Counted from the first letter of the stretch, positions 42,235 to 51,356 are shown. The stretch: 64,000 nucleotides of DNA from JABCPE02 sp963518845 (GCA_963518845.1 CAUQKV010000006.1:15290-79289), one strand, 5' to 3'. The notes: generated from the sequence alone by a model not told the origin. Translations and numbers: made by a program.

Positions 42235-44154
42235 TTACTCCAGATTTCCCATGATTTCTTCCCATTCTTTCATGATTTCTGCCAGCTCTTCTTTCAGTTG
42301 GTTGTATTTTTTCAGTTCTTCATCAGTTGGATTAGTTTTACTGAAAATTTCTTCTAAACCAGCGATTTCTGCTTCATAATCGGCAATTTTCTCTTCTGTT
42401 TTTTTGAGTTTATTTTGCAGGTTTTTCTGTTCTTTGCTGATGAAAGTGTTTTTTGCAGGTTCAGCTTTTACAGGCTCGGCTTTTTCTTTTATTTCAGGCT
42501 TTTCGCTTAGTTTCGCTTTTTCTATGGAAACTTCGCGGATGCTTTCTTTTTGGCGGTAATCTAGATATTCATCAATATTACCCAAAAACTCTTTCATCTG
42601 CCCATCTCGGAATTCAAAAATTTTGTCGCAGAGCCCTTGCAGGAATTCTCGGTCGTGAGAAATCACGATGAGTGTTCCTTCAAAGTTTTGAAGAGCCAGT
42701 TTGATAATTTCTTTGGACTGGATATCCAAGTGGTTGGTCGGCTCGTCCATGATGAGCGTATTAAAAGGGCGAAGAAGCAGTTTACACAGCGCGAGTCGGT
42801 TTCTTTCTCCCCCAGAAAGCACTTTGGTCTTTTTGCTTACGGCATCCCCTTGGAAAAGGAAGCTTCCCAGAAGGTCTCTTACGCGCGGGCGGGTCTCTTC
42901 CGTAGCGGCATCTTCGGCTTCTTGGAGAACGGTTTTATTAGGGTCAAGAACTTCTTCTTGGTTTTGAGCAAAATACCCAATATTTACATTGTGCCCGAGA
43001 GTCCAGCTTCCTGTGTAATCTTTGGTTACGCCTGCAAGTATCTTTGCGAGGGTGGTTTTTCCTTGTCCGTTTTGTCCCAAAAGGGCGATTTTTTCTCCTC
43101 TTTGAACGAAGAAATTCACATGGTCAAAAACCTGCTTATCGCCGTAGGCTTTTCCTAAATTTTCAGCTTCGAAGATGACTTTCCCAGGCGTGATGCTCGG
43201 CTGGAAACGAATATTGAATTTAGAAACATCCTCATTGTCTATTTCTATTCGCTCTATTTTTTCTAATTTTTTAATCAAAGACTGAGCAAAACTTGCTTTT
43301 GTAGCCGAAGCTCGGAAGCGATTGATATTGTCCTCCATTTGTTTGATTTCGGCATCTTGGTTTTTCTTCGCCTGCTCTAGTTTTTCTCTTCGTTCCTTGT
43401 TTAGTTCAAGGTATTTAGTGTAGTTGGCTTTATAATCGTCAATTTTTTTATTATTAATGTCAAAAGTTCGGTTGCAGACAGCGGTCATGAACTGCTTGTC
43501 GTGGCTCACGAGAACGATAGCGCCAGGGTAGTCTTTCAAAAAGTTTTCTAGCCAAATGATAGATTCCATATCGAGGTGGTTGGTAGGCTCGTCCAGCAGC
43601 ATCAAATCATTTTTTTGAAGGAGAAGTTTGGCTAATTCTATTCTCATTCGCCAGCCACCAGAGAATTCATCAGTGATTTTATTAAAATCCTCCGCCTTGA
43701 AGCCCAGCCCGAGCAGCACCTTTTCTACATCTCCTTCTAGGTTGTAGGCATCGTGGTGGTGCAGAAGGTCGTTTAGCTCCGTCATTCTCTCGATGAGGTC
43801 ATGGTAGGCTTGGCTCTCGTAATCCGTGCGGGTAGCGAGCTGATGATTAACCTCGTCCAGCTCTGCTTTCATGGCGTTTATCTTCTCAAAAGCCTGCATG
43901 GTCTCATCCCAAACGGTTCTTCCCTTTACAAAATCTAAATCTTGTTTAAGGAAACCAATGGTGATGTTTCCCTCGGGAATTACATTTCCTTCGTAGAAAC
44001 TGATTTCGCCCGAAAGCATCTTTAAGAGTGTGGATTTCCCAGCGCCGTTTTTCCCGACTAAGCCTATTTTGTCTTCTCTTTTAATCGTAAAATTCACATT
44101 TTGAAACAAATAGTTCCCTGAATGATGTAATCCTAATCCCTGAACTGAAAGCAT
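42235..44154 (-). CDS. ABC-F family ATPase (ribosome-associated, Uup/YheS-like)
   Basis: 639 residues with two nucleotide-binding domains and no membrane segments. Walker A GKNGAGKSTLL (about 36) and GQNGQGKTTLA (about 363), signatures FSGGWRMRIELAK and LSGGERNRLALCK, and an acidic coiled-coil C-terminus (about 545-639) match the ABC-F group. Between the domains lies the RFRASATKASFAQSLIKKLE linker. ABC-F proteins act on the ribosome in translation control or antibiotic protection. This one looks like a housekeeping Uup/YheS-type member. Promoter element at 44186-44194. Confidence 0.93.
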   Translation of the reverse strand: MLSVQGLGLHHSGNYLFQNVNFTIKREDKIGLVGKNGAGKSTLLKMLSGEISFYEGNVIPEGNITIGFLKQDLDFVKGRTVWDETMQAFEKINAMKAELDEVNHQLATRTDYESQAYHDLIERMTELNDLLHHHDAYNLEGDVEKVLLGLGFKAEDFNKITDEFSGGWRMRIELAKLLLQKNDLMLLDEPTNHLDMESIIWLENFLKDYPGAIVLVSHDKQFMTAVCNRTFDINNKKIDDYKANYTKYLELNKERREKLEQAKKNQDAEIKQMEDNINRFRASATKASFAQSLIKKLEKIERIEIDNEDVSKFNIRFQPSITPGKVIFEAENLGKAYGDKQVFDHVNFFVQRGEKIALLGQNGQGKTTLAKILAGVTKDYTGSWTLGHNVNIGYFAQNQEEVLDPNKTVLQEAEDAATEETRPRVRDLLGSFLFQGDAVSKKTKVLSGGERNRLALCKLLLRPFNTLIMDEPTNHLDIQSKEIIKLALQNFEGTLIVISHDREFLQGLCDKIFEFRDGQMKEFLGNIDEYLDYRQKESIREVSIEKAKLSEKPEIKEKAEPVKAEPAKNTFISKEQKNLQNKLKKTEEKIADYEAEIAGLEEIFSKTNPTDEELKKYNQLKEELAEIMKEWEEIMGNLE

Positions 44155-44185
44155 ATTTTATGTAAAAAGTTTTTAAAAATAATCG

Positions 44186-44194
44186 GCAAAAATA
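44186..44194 (-). promoter_or_regulatory. -7 promoter element of the ABC-F gene
   Basis: Minus-strand TATTTTTGC, 32 bp upstream of the start at 44154. Confidence 0.6.
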
Positions 44195-44349
44195 GTGAAT
44201 TTATCTTATTTCTCTCTTTTGAGTTTATGTTTTCGGTTATTGAGGCGAGTTTTTTTGATTTAAACATTGAAATAAAATTGGATAAAAAATCGGTTTTTTA
44301 GCCTAAAAAACACTAAATTAGCCAAGAAAAATTCAAATAAATAGAAAGT

Positions 44350-45867
44350 ATGAAAGCCAGATTTTTAAAAATAGGATTTATTCTATTGTTTTTATTTTCA
44401 GTGTTTTATGAGGTGAAAGCAAGTGACTGCTACCGCTACCATACAAGGAGAGAAATTAGTGTGAAAGTGGAAAATGGCAAGGTGTTTTTGGTAAATGTTA
44501 TAAAAGACCCTAATGGAATAAGTGTTGTTTCTTATGGGAAAAAACTTTTGGAGGGAGTTTCGCCGAAAGATGCACGATTTGTCAGTATTAATGGTGATTA
44601 TACGATAGTTGCGGATGCTTATTTTTACTATGTTTTTCCCGATAGGGAGGTTATTTTTGAAAAGTATAAAAGTACGAAAATTATTGAAAATAAGAAAGTT
44701 ACCAAGGTGATGGATGGTAATTTGTTCTTAATCAGTGGTGTGTGGCATTATTTAGATTTTAATATTTATAGTAATGAGTTTAAGTTTGTTCCCATTCCTG
44801 AATTTCCTGTAAATCCTGTTGTTTTGGCTTCTGGATACAGATCGAATGATGGGTATTTCTACATTATGAAAGATGATAAAAAGGTGTATTCTTATCGTGT
44901 AGATCAGAAAAAAATGCAGGATTACCCAGATTTAAACCCTAAAACTACCCAAATTTTTAAAGAGGATGAAACTAAGTTTTTCCTTTACGATGAAGATACT
45001 TTCTATTTGGTGAATTTCCCAATTTTTACGGATGTTACAGCAGAATTTAGAAAGCAGGATTTTGATGGTAATTTTAATAACTTGAAAGTCAGACAGATAT
45101 GGCTAGGGCATTGTCTTGATTTTGGTAACGAGGGAGGGATTTGGTTTTACTCCTTGGCTTCGCTTAAGGGTATAGGTGATGTTTATTTTGTGGCTAGTAA
45201 AGCAGAGTTTAAGCCGGAAAGTAAATTGTTTTTTTATAAAGACAGAGCTTATTTAAACTTACGAAATGAATTGGATATTTCGGAAGTTAAACATAAAGAA
45301 AAGCTGAAACAGGTTTTTGAGGATGTTTATAGCGATGGAGAGAATAACTATGAACTTAGATTAGGAATGAATAGTGATGCGAAATTAGCCTTAAATCCAA
45401 GTCTTCAAAATATTGATTTTGAGAAGTTTGTGTTTTACAAAAATCAAGGACTTTATTCGTATCAAGGGCAGCCAGCGTTTTGGGCGGATGGTAAAAATCT
45501 GTTTTACTGGGAGCATGAGAGCCAAACGAAGAAAAATATATCTTCTTATAAATCAAAGATTAAGGATTTGAAACTGGCTTTTGCTTTTGATGATAAAATA
45601 TTGATAGAGAAAAGGTTAATAAAAAACATTGGAGATTTTGCGACGATGGAGTTTGTGGGTTCTTCTGTAGAGGTGGTTTCTCCTTGTGATGGCAATGGAA
45701 AATCTTCTGTAAAGGTGAATTATGTATATTATTTTAGGGATAAAAATGCTCTTTATCTATACAAAAGCGGGCAGGAAGGCTTGAAAAAATTGAATATTGC
45801 CAATCCAAAAGAATACACTGAGGAAAATTTCGTGGAGAAGATTTTTGGGAAGAATTCTTTAACTTAA
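44350..45867 (+). CDS. Secreted DKNYY family protein
   Basis: 505 residues with a signal peptide (about 1-24). The body is built of recurring short units ending in aromatic residues, such as DAYFYYVFPDREVIF, VYYFRDKNALYLYKSG and KVYSYRVDQKK, typical of the DKNYY repeat family. This family forms beta-rich repeat proteins without a known role. A long exported protein with lysine and tyrosine bias and no catalytic motif. Monocistronic, as far as I can see. Confidence 0.68.
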   Translation: MKARFLKIGFILLFLFSVFYEVKASDCYRYHTRREISVKVENGKVFLVNVIKDPNGISVVSYGKKLLEGVSPKDARFVSINGDYTIVADAYFYYVFPDREVIFEKYKSTKIIENKKVTKVMDGNLFLISGVWHYLDFNIYSNEFKFVPIPEFPVNPVVLASGYRSNDGYFYIMKDDKKVYSYRVDQKKMQDYPDLNPKTTQIFKEDETKFFLYDEDTFYLVNFPIFTDVTAEFRKQDFDGNFNNLKVRQIWLGHCLDFGNEGGIWFYSLASLKGIGDVYFVASKAEFKPESKLFFYKDRAYLNLRNELDISEVKHKEKLKQVFEDVYSDGENNYELRLGMNSDAKLALNPSLQNIDFEKFVFYKNQGLYSYQGQPAFWADGKNLFYWEHESQTKKNISSYKSKIKDLKLAFAFDDKILIEKRLIKNIGDFATMEFVGSSVEVVSPCDGNGKSSVKVNYVYYFRDKNALYLYKSGQEGLKKLNIANPKEYTEENFVEKIFGKNSLT

Positions 45868-46037
45868 TTTTTTTGTTCTTAATTTAATAAATAAGAATTC
45901 GCAAAAAATAATTTAGAAATTTGTAAATATAATTAAACCGCACAAAAACCTAAATTTATAGGGCGTTTGATGATGTTTGGAATATGTAAATCATTATGTA
46001 AAAGGCAAATACGATTTGTATAATGAAAAAAAATGAT

Positions 46038-46046
46038 TATATTTGC
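46038..46046 (+). promoter_or_regulatory. -7 promoter element of the lipoprotein gene
   Basis: TATATTTGC, 22 bp before the ATG at 46069; it rules out the longer in-frame start at 46033. Confidence 0.7.
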
Positions 46047-46068
46047 CTTGAATAAAAAAACATTTTTT

Positions 46069-46545
46069 ATGAAAAAAGTAATATTATCTATTGTTGGTAT
46101 GCTGGCTATTTCGGCATGTTATAGAGATGGAGGACCAGAATATAATGCTGAGTATTTCAAATCAGAAGTTGTAGGAACATGGAAAGAATCAGGATATGTA
46201 ATCTATGATGGAAGAGATAAAAATACTATATTAGATTATGGTGAATTAGTAGGTTGTCAGACTAATAATGGGTATCATTTTGCAAATGATGATACTTATA
46301 ATGAGCATCAATATGAAACAGGTAGTGATGGAAGATGTTCTGACAAAGGAGAGTTTTTAGGAACATATCAGTATGATGCTGCTGCAAAAAAAATATCAAT
46401 GACTCGAAATGATGGGACTAAATCAGAACTGAATCTTATCAGTGTGACTTATGGTGAAATTAGAGTTAGGTCTACTCAAAATATTGATTATGATGGAGAT
46501 GGTAAGGCAGAACTCTATGTAATCGTATATAAAAGAGGAATATAA
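46069..46545 (+). CDS. Lipocalin-like lipoprotein
   Basis: 158 residues. The signal peptide ends in the lipobox AISAC, so it is lipid-anchored. The segment VVGTWKESGYVIYDG, the strand pairs around YHFANDDTYNEH and GTYQYDAAAKKISMTRNDG, and LISVTYGEIRVR resemble lipocalin-like domains of Bacteroidota lipoproteins. The sequence DIDYDGDGKAEL-like NIDYDGDGKAEL could bind calcium. Ligand unknown. Confidence 0.72.
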   Translation: MKKVILSIVGMLAISACYRDGGPEYNAEYFKSEVVGTWKESGYVIYDGRDKNTILDYGELVGCQTNNGYHFANDDTYNEHQYETGSDGRCSDKGEFLGTYQYDAAAKKISMTRNDGTKSELNLISVTYGEIRVRSTQNIDYDGDGKAELYVIVYKRGI

Positions 46546-46549
46546 TATA

Positions 46550-46582
46550 AAAAAATCCAACTCTCAGAGTTGGATTTTTTCT
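46550..46582 (+). terminator. Intrinsic terminator
   Basis: ATCCAACTC (46555-46563) pairs with GAGTTGGAT (46567-46575), followed by a T-run. Ends the lipoprotein gene. Confidence 0.85.
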
Positions 46583-46597
46583 TTGAAGTAAAATCAG

Positions 46598-46918
46598 ATG
46601 ATAAAACTAAAAGGACTACTTGTAGATGAGGAAACCCGCTGTGAACATTATCATAGTGAATTGGATATTGTAGCTATAAAATTCAAGTGTTGTGAAACTT
46701 TTTATCCATGCTATCTGTGTCACAATGTTTGTGAAGATCATGAACCAAAACGCTGGTCTTCTGAAGAATTGGATGAGAAGGCTATTTTGTGTGGTTGTTG
46801 TAGAAATGTGCTGAGTATCAGGGAATATCTGAATACAGATTCTTGCCCGAACTGCAATAAACAATTTAATCCCAGATGTTCTAATCATTATCATCTTTAT
46901 TTCGATTTGGAAAATTAG
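46598..46918 (+). CDS. CHY zinc-finger protein
   Basis: 106 residues with ten conserved Cys and His residues: RCEHYHSELDIVAIKFKCC, YPCYLCHNVCEDH, ILCGCCRN and CPNCNKQFNPRCSNHYHLYF. This is the CHY-type zinc finger (PF05495) known from PIRH2-like ubiquitin ligases and small bacterial proteins. It probably binds zinc; the function is unknown. It stands alone after a terminator. Confidence 0.9.
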   Translation: MIKLKGLLVDEETRCEHYHSELDIVAIKFKCCETFYPCYLCHNVCEDHEPKRWSSEELDEKAILCGCCRNVLSIREYLNTDSCPNCNKQFNPRCSNHYHLYFDLEN

Positions 46919-46983
46919 AAAAAATCTTTATCAAAGATTTCCTAAATCCTACATTCGTTTCCCATTATCTGAAAAATATTTAT

Positions 46984-46992
46984 TACTTTTGC
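46984..46992 (+). promoter_or_regulatory. -7 promoter element of ruvX
   Basis: TACTTTTGC matches TAnnTTTGC and ends only 4 bp before the ATG at 46997, implying a nearly leaderless mRNA. Confidence 0.6.
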
Positions 46993-46996
46993 CACG

Positions 46997-47410
46997 ATGG
47001 GACAAATACTGGCAGTAGATTTTGGTAAAAAGCGTTGTGGCCTAGCTGCAACGGATGATTTGTGCATAATAGCCAGTGGTCTGGATACCGTAGAAACTTC
47101 CGTTTTGATGGAGTATCTGAAAAAATATTTTGAGAAAAACACTGTAGATGAGGTAGTTATAGGACTTCCTACAGATTTGAAAGGAAATATGTCCGAAGTG
47201 GAGCAGGATATTCAGAAGTTTATAGAAGAATTTAAAAATGAATTTCCAGAGGTATCAGTGGTGCGGTTTGATGAGAGATTTACCTCTAAAATAGCTTCAT
47301 ATTTCATCAGTCAAAGCGGCAAAAATAAGAAGCAGAGACAAGAAAAAGGATTGATAGATAAAGTAAGCGCTACGCTTATTTTACAACAATATTTAGAACA
47401 AAAACTATGA
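46997..47410 (+). CDS. ruvX: RuvX/YqgF (putative Holliday junction resolvase, 16S rRNA processing)
   Basis: 137 residues, RNase H-like fold. The first acidic residue is in LAVDFGKKRCGLA, the second in VVIGLPTDLKGNMSE region, and VVRFDERFTSKIA with the final DKVSATLILQQYL contribute the remaining active-site residues. In E. coli the orthologue matures 16S rRNA ends; resolvase activity is the other proposal. Overlaps def by 4 bp. Confidence 0.92.
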   Translation: MGQILAVDFGKKRCGLAATDDLCIIASGLDTVETSVLMEYLKKYFEKNTVDEVVIGLPTDLKGNMSEVEQDIQKFIEEFKNEFPEVSVVRFDERFTSKIASYFISQSGKNKKQRQEKGLIDKVSATLILQQYLEQKL

Positions 47411-47979
47411 TTTTACCTATTAGAGCTTATGGAGACCCTGTTCTTCGTAAGAAATGTAAAGATATTACACCAGACTATCCAGAGCTGAAAACATTGATAG
47501 ACAACATGTTTGAGACAATGTATGATGCTCATGGAATAGGTCTTGCAGCGCCGCAGATAGGCTTGGATATCAGACTTTTTGTGATTGATATCCGCCCATT
47601 AGCAGAGGATGAGGATTATTTGGATATAGCTGATAAACTGAAGGATTTTAAGAAAGTTTTTATCAACGCTAGGATATTAGAGGAAAGCGGAAAGGAATGG
47701 AAATTCAATGAAGGATGCCTCAGCATACCTGATGTCCGTGAGGATGTTCTGCGAAAAGAAACGATTTTGATAGAATATTTGGATGAAAATTTCGTTAAAC
47801 ACACAGAGACTTTCTCCGATATGAGAGCGAGAGTTATCCAGCATGAATACGATCATATAGAGGGAATTTTGTTTACGGATAAACTTAGTGTTTTAAAGAA
47901 AAAAATAATCAAAGGAAAGCTTAATAAAATCAGCGAAGGAAATGTAAATGTAGGCTATAAAATGCGATTTCCGAAGTAA
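47407..47979 (+). CDS. def: Peptide deformylase
   Basis: 190 residues. The three catalytic motifs are intact: GIGLAAPQIG (about 44-53), EGCLSIPDV (about 101-109) and the metal site QHEYDHIEG (about 144-152). It removes the formyl group from nascent N-terminal methionine. Coupled to ruvX by a 4-bp overlap. Confidence 0.97.
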   Translation: MILPIRAYGDPVLRKKCKDITPDYPELKTLIDNMFETMYDAHGIGLAAPQIGLDIRLFVIDIRPLAEDEDYLDIADKLKDFKKVFINARILEESGKEWKFNEGCLSIPDVREDVLRKETILIEYLDENFVKHTETFSDMRARVIQHEYDHIEGILFTDKLSVLKKKIIKGKLNKISEGNVNVGYKMRFPK

Positions 47980-48013
47980 TTAAAGAATAGAAAATATAAT
48001 AATAATTTAGAAT

Positions 48014-48430
48014 ATGCAATTAGAAAAAATTATTTCAATTTCTGGAAAACCAGGGTTGTTTAAGTTGATTTCTCAACTGAGAAATGGGTTTATTATAGAA
48101 GATGTGACTACACAGAAAAAAATAAGTATTTCTAACACCAGCCAAGTGAGTCTTTTGGATAATATATCTATGTATACATTTGATAATGAGGTTCCTCTTT
48201 TTGATGTGTTTGAAAATATAGCAAAAAAAGAAGACTACAAAGCTACTATTTCTCACAAATCTTCTTCTGAAGAGTTGAGAAGTTTCATGGTGGAAGTGCT
48301 TCCAAACTACGATGTTGAGAGAGTTTATGATTCAGATATTAAAAAACTAGTTCAGTGGTATAACATCCTTCAAAAAGCAGGATACATCACTCCGAGCAGC
48401 TTTGTGAAAGCAGAGCAGCCAGCAGAATAG
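48014..48430 (+). CDS. DUF5606 protein
   Basis: 138 residues. LEKIISISGKPGLFKLISQLRNG at the N-terminus and the following beta-strands match DUF5606, a Bacteroidota family found after def. The N-terminal part looks like a small RNA- or protein-binding beta-barrel; the C-terminal part is helical. Function unknown; conserved synteny with def hints at a translation role. Confidence 0.87.
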   Translation: MQLEKIISISGKPGLFKLISQLRNGFIIEDVTTQKKISISNTSQVSLLDNISMYTFDNEVPLFDVFENIAKKEDYKATISHKSSSEELRSFMVEVLPNYDVERVYDSDIKKLVQWYNILQKAGYITPSSFVKAEQPAE

Positions 48431-48462
48431 TAATCAGTATATGTTTGATTAGTATAAACAAG

Positions 48463-48497
48463 CCTTTATTCTATTTTTTCGGAATAAAGGTTTTTTT
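48463..48497 (+). terminator. Intrinsic terminator after the ruvX-def operon
   Basis: CCTTTATTC (48463-48471) pairs with GAATAAAGG (48482-48490), followed by seven T. Confidence 0.85.
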
Positions 48498-48513
48498 GTC
48501 TATAATTTTAAGT

Positions 48514-48521
48514 TAAATTTG
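48514..48521 (+). promoter_or_regulatory. -7 promoter element of mazG
   Basis: TAAATTTG, 18 bp before the ATG at 48539. Confidence 0.6.
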
Positions 48522-48538
48522 AGGAAAAATTCACAGAA

Positions 48539-49309
48539 ATGCATACAAAAACAGAAAAACAGGAAGCTTTTGGGAGATTGCTAGATATCATGGATGAACT
48601 GAGGGAAAAATGCCCTTGGGACAGGAAACAGACCATGCAGAGCCTGCGACATTTAACGCTGGAAGAAAGCTATGAGCTGTCTGATGCCCTGCTGGAAGAG
48701 GATATGGATGAAATCAAAAAAGAGCTGGGAGATGTCCTGATGCATTTGGTTTTTTATGCGAAAATAGGCTCGGAGAAGGGAAAATTTGATATCGTGGATG
48801 TTATCAATTCTCTTTGTGAAAAGCTGATTTACCGCCATCCGCATATTTATGGAGATGCCAAAGCAGATGATGCAGAAACGGTGAAACAAAATTGGGAAAA
48901 ACTAAAACTAAAAGAAGGGAATGAATCTGTACTTTCGGGCGTTCCGAAAGGGCTTCCGTCTATGATAAAAGCGTATAGGATACAGGATAAAGTGAGAGGC
49001 GTGGGATTTGATTTTCCTAACGAAGCGGAGGTGTGGAAAAAAGTGGAAGAGGAGTTGTCAGAATTTCATGCAGAGACCGAGAAGGAGAAAAAAGAAATGG
49101 AGCTGGGCGATGTTTTCTTTTCATTGATAAATTATTCCAGAATTATAGGTCTAAATCCTGATAGCGCTTTGGAAAAAACAAATCTGAAATTTATTTCTCG
49201 TTTTCAGGAGATGGAAAAATTAGCCCAAGAGAGGAATTTGGTTTTGTCTGAAATGAGCCTAGAACAGATGGATGAACTCTGGGATGAGGCGAAGAAAAAT
49301 AAAAATTAA
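48539..49309 (+). CDS. mazG: Nucleoside triphosphate pyrophosphohydrolase MazG
   Basis: 256 residues with two MazG domains. The first has CPWDRKQTMQSLRHLTLEESYEL and ELGDVLMHLVFYAKIG with the EExxE/ExxD metal motifs; the second has VEEELSEFHAETEKEKKEMELGDVFFSLINYSR. It hydrolyses (d)NTPs to the monophosphate and pyrophosphate, removing abnormal nucleotides. Full length for the family. The next gene follows after 7 bp. Confidence 0.95.
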   Translation: MHTKTEKQEAFGRLLDIMDELREKCPWDRKQTMQSLRHLTLEESYELSDALLEEDMDEIKKELGDVLMHLVFYAKIGSEKGKFDIVDVINSLCEKLIYRHPHIYGDAKADDAETVKQNWEKLKLKEGNESVLSGVPKGLPSMIKAYRIQDKVRGVGFDFPNEAEVWKKVEEELSEFHAETEKEKKEMELGDVFFSLINYSRIIGLNPDSALEKTNLKFISRFQEMEKLAQERNLVLSEMSLEQMDELWDEAKKNKN

Positions 49310-49316
49310 CTCTAGT

Positions 49317-50162
49317 ATGTGGAAGATTTTAAAAGACATCGCAAAGAAAAATAAGAGACAATTGTTTTTAACTTTTTTATTGGTTGCAATGGAAAATTTG
49401 ATGGCAATTTTATATCCTCTTTTTGCAGGATTTGCGATTAATGCAGTAGTTAAAGGAGATGTTTTACATGCGCTATCTTATGCTGTTGTCGTTTTTGTTA
49501 TGTGGACAATAGGAATGCTCAGAAGGCGTGTGGACACTCGAGTTTTTACTAAAATTTATGCAGAAATGGCGGTGCCTATGATTATTAATCAAAGAAATAA
49601 AGGCAATGATGCTTCTGCGGTAGCGGCTCGTGTGGCTCTTTCTCGTGAGTTTGTTGATTTTTTTGAACTTCATCTACCGATATTCATCACCTCTTTGGTT
49701 TCTATTGTAGGGGCTCTCGTTATGCTTTTGTTTTTGGAAATTTGGGTTGGGATTTTAGGGCTGTTTATTATGTTTATTTTGGTTTTATGGATACCTCGTT
49801 TGGCTAAAATAAATGACAAATTATATTCAAAACTAAACAACCGATTAGAAAACGAGGTGTATTTGATAGAAAAAAATAAAATAGAACATCTCGAGAAACA
49901 TTATAAATTTACGACAAAATTGAGAATATTGATTTCTAATAGGGAGGCTTTTGGTTATTTTTGTGTAGGGATTTTTGCAACAGCGTTGTTTGGATTGGCA
50001 TTTGGGATTATGGCAACACAAGGCTATGAAAGTGCAGGGCACATCTATTCTGTTACTACATATCTTTGGACTTTTGTGATTAGTCTGGATGATATGCCAT
50101 CATTGATAGAACAATATTCTAAACTGAAAGACATAGGAAAGAGAATAGAGAATGAGGAATAA
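49317..50162 (+). CDS. ABC-type six-transmembrane domain protein without ATPase domain
   Basis: 281 residues from the ATG at 49317. Six predicted helices (about 18-38, 50-70, 122-143, 146-168, 218-240 and 250-270) with the cytoplasmic coupling-helix-like segments expected for an ABC exporter half. It matches the stand-alone ABC_membrane_3 type. No nucleotide-binding domain follows and none is nearby, so it is either a transporter with an unlinked ATPase or a protein that lost that domain long ago. Adjacent to mazG, possibly co-transcribed. Confidence 0.72.
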   Translation: MWKILKDIAKKNKRQLFLTFLLVAMENLMAILYPLFAGFAINAVVKGDVLHALSYAVVVFVMWTIGMLRRRVDTRVFTKIYAEMAVPMIINQRNKGNDASAVAARVALSREFVDFFELHLPIFITSLVSIVGALVMLLFLEIWVGILGLFIMFILVLWIPRLAKINDKLYSKLNNRLENEVYLIEKNKIEHLEKHYKFTTKLRILISNREAFGYFCVGIFATALFGLAFGIMATQGYESAGHIYSVTTYLWTFVISLDDMPSLIEQYSKLKDIGKRIENEE

Positions 50163-50173
50163 AGCGAAAAACA

Positions 50174-50494
50174 CTAAATAACAGAGCGAAAAATATGCTC
50201 CAAAGTGACTTCTTCATCTGTGTCACAATCAGTTAGATGATAATCGTGTTTAGCTAAAATTGATTTTAAAGCTGAAAAAATATTTTTAGAAAAACTATTT
50301 ATAGCAATGTAAATAGTTTTTTTCTTGTCTGTATAAAATCTGGCATCATATGGGATGTCATCCATTGATTCTGGATTTTTCCAATCGATGTAATCCGTTG
50401 TAGAAGAGGAAAATAATTCACAATTTTTTAAATCCATTACAACTAAACTCACAGATTCTTCCGAGTCTAAATTAAAGGAATATTCCCAGCTCAT
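50174..50494 (-). CDS. Hypothetical small acidic protein
   Basis: 106 residues, soluble, acidic, with alternating strands and a helix (SFSKNIFSALKSILAKHDYHL). I do not recognise the family. It is the last gene of a three-gene unit with the membrane protein (4 bp upstream) and ridA. The gene order and tight spacing support that it is real. Confidence 0.55.
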   Translation of the reverse strand: MSWEYSFNLDSEESVSLVVMDLKNCELFSSSTTDYIDWKNPESMDDIPYDARFYTDKKKTIYIAINSFSKNIFSALKSILAKHDYHLTDCDTDEEVTLEHIFRSVI

Positions 50495-50498
50495 AGGA

Positions 50499-50957
50499 TT
50501 ATTCCTGATGTTTGTTTGCTTGGATTTTCCTGTTTTTTTCTTCTCTTTGGTTAAAGATAACTTCTATAATTTTCCCTCCAACCCAAGAAAAAGGAAATAT
50601 TGTAAGAAATATTCCTATCTGATAAAAAGTAGGGTGGTATCCGAAAAAAACAATGTCCAAAACCGCTAAAAAAAGCAGAATAAAACCAATCAAGATGGCA
50701 TAGGCTACTTTGGCTTTTTTTACGATGAAGGCTGTTGTAATACCGCCGATAGTGGATGCAACTCCTGTAGAAATCAGTAATGCTACGAAAAAAGAGCTGT
50801 TTCCACGCATGTCCTCTAATAGTCTGCTCCATTTTTCAAAGGGTGTGAAGCCAGAATAAGTTATCCACTCGGAGTTGATTCTCAGACCGATAGTGATGGT
50901 AAGCATGGCGACACCAAGTCCCAGCAGCACAGCAAAAGTATTTCTCAAAAAACTCAT
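50499..50957 (-). CDS. Small membrane protein
   Basis: 152 residues with four membrane helices (about 7-25, 55-80, 83-104 and 112-135) and a basic, glutamine-rich tail. Family unknown; no catalytic motif. It is 2 bp downstream of ridA, in the same direction, so probably co-translated. Confidence 0.68.
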   Translation of the reverse strand: MSFLRNTFAVLLGLGVAMLTITIGLRINSEWITYSGFTPFEKWSRLLEDMRGNSSFFVALLISTGVASTIGGITTAFIVKKAKVAYAILIGFILLFLAVLDIVFFGYHPTFYQIGIFLTIFPFSWVGGKIIEVIFNQREEKNRKIQANKHQE

Positions 50958-50959
50958 AA

Positions 50960-51343
50960 CTAAATTTTGGTGTGGGCTATCATGGAAATTTCTACACTTA
51001 CTCCTTTGGGAAGGGCGGCTACCTGTATGGTTTCTCTAGCAGGATAATCATCATCACTGAAATATGAAGAGTAGATATCATTTACCAAAGGAAAATTTTT
51101 CATATCTGTAAGGAAAATACTCGTTTTTACAACATTAGAAAAATCCAGCCCAGCTCCGTGGAGAATGGCTTTTAGGTTTTTCATCACTTGGTGGGTTTCT
51201 TCCTCTATTCCCTCTACAAGATTACCATTTTCTGGATTGATAGGAATCTGTCCAGAAATATAAAGTATACCATCCACTAAAACAGCTTGTGAATAAGCTC
51301 CAATAGCAGGAGGAGCATCCTGAGTAGAAATTACCTTTTTCAT
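50960..51343 (-). CDS. ridA: RidA family reactive intermediate/imine deaminase
   Basis: 127 residues. The family motifs are complete: AIGAYSQAV, LYISGQIPI, QVMKNLKAIL, ARETIQVAALPKGVSVEISMIA, with the catalytic Arg in the PARETI segment. RidA hydrolyses 2-aminoacrylate and related enamines that would damage PLP enzymes. The TATCTTTGC element at 51348-51356 sits only a few bases before the ATG, so the transcript is nearly leaderless. Confidence 0.96.
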   Translation of the reverse strand: MKKVISTQDAPPAIGAYSQAVLVDGILYISGQIPINPENGNLVEGIEEETHQVMKNLKAILHGAGLDFSNVVKTSIFLTDMKNFPLVNDIYSSYFSDDDYPARETIQVAALPKGVSVEISMIAHTKI

Positions 51344-51347
51344 ACTT

Positions 51348-51356
51348 GCAAAGATA
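51348..51356 (-). promoter_or_regulatory. -7 promoter element of ridA
   Basis: Minus-strand TATCTTTGC, 4 bp from the ridA start codon. Confidence 0.6.

Noticed and set aside
45868..46032. Unannotated gene or RNA between the DKNYY and lipoprotein genes
   Set aside because: The stretch is AT-rich with only weak inverted repeats and no reading frame of useful length.
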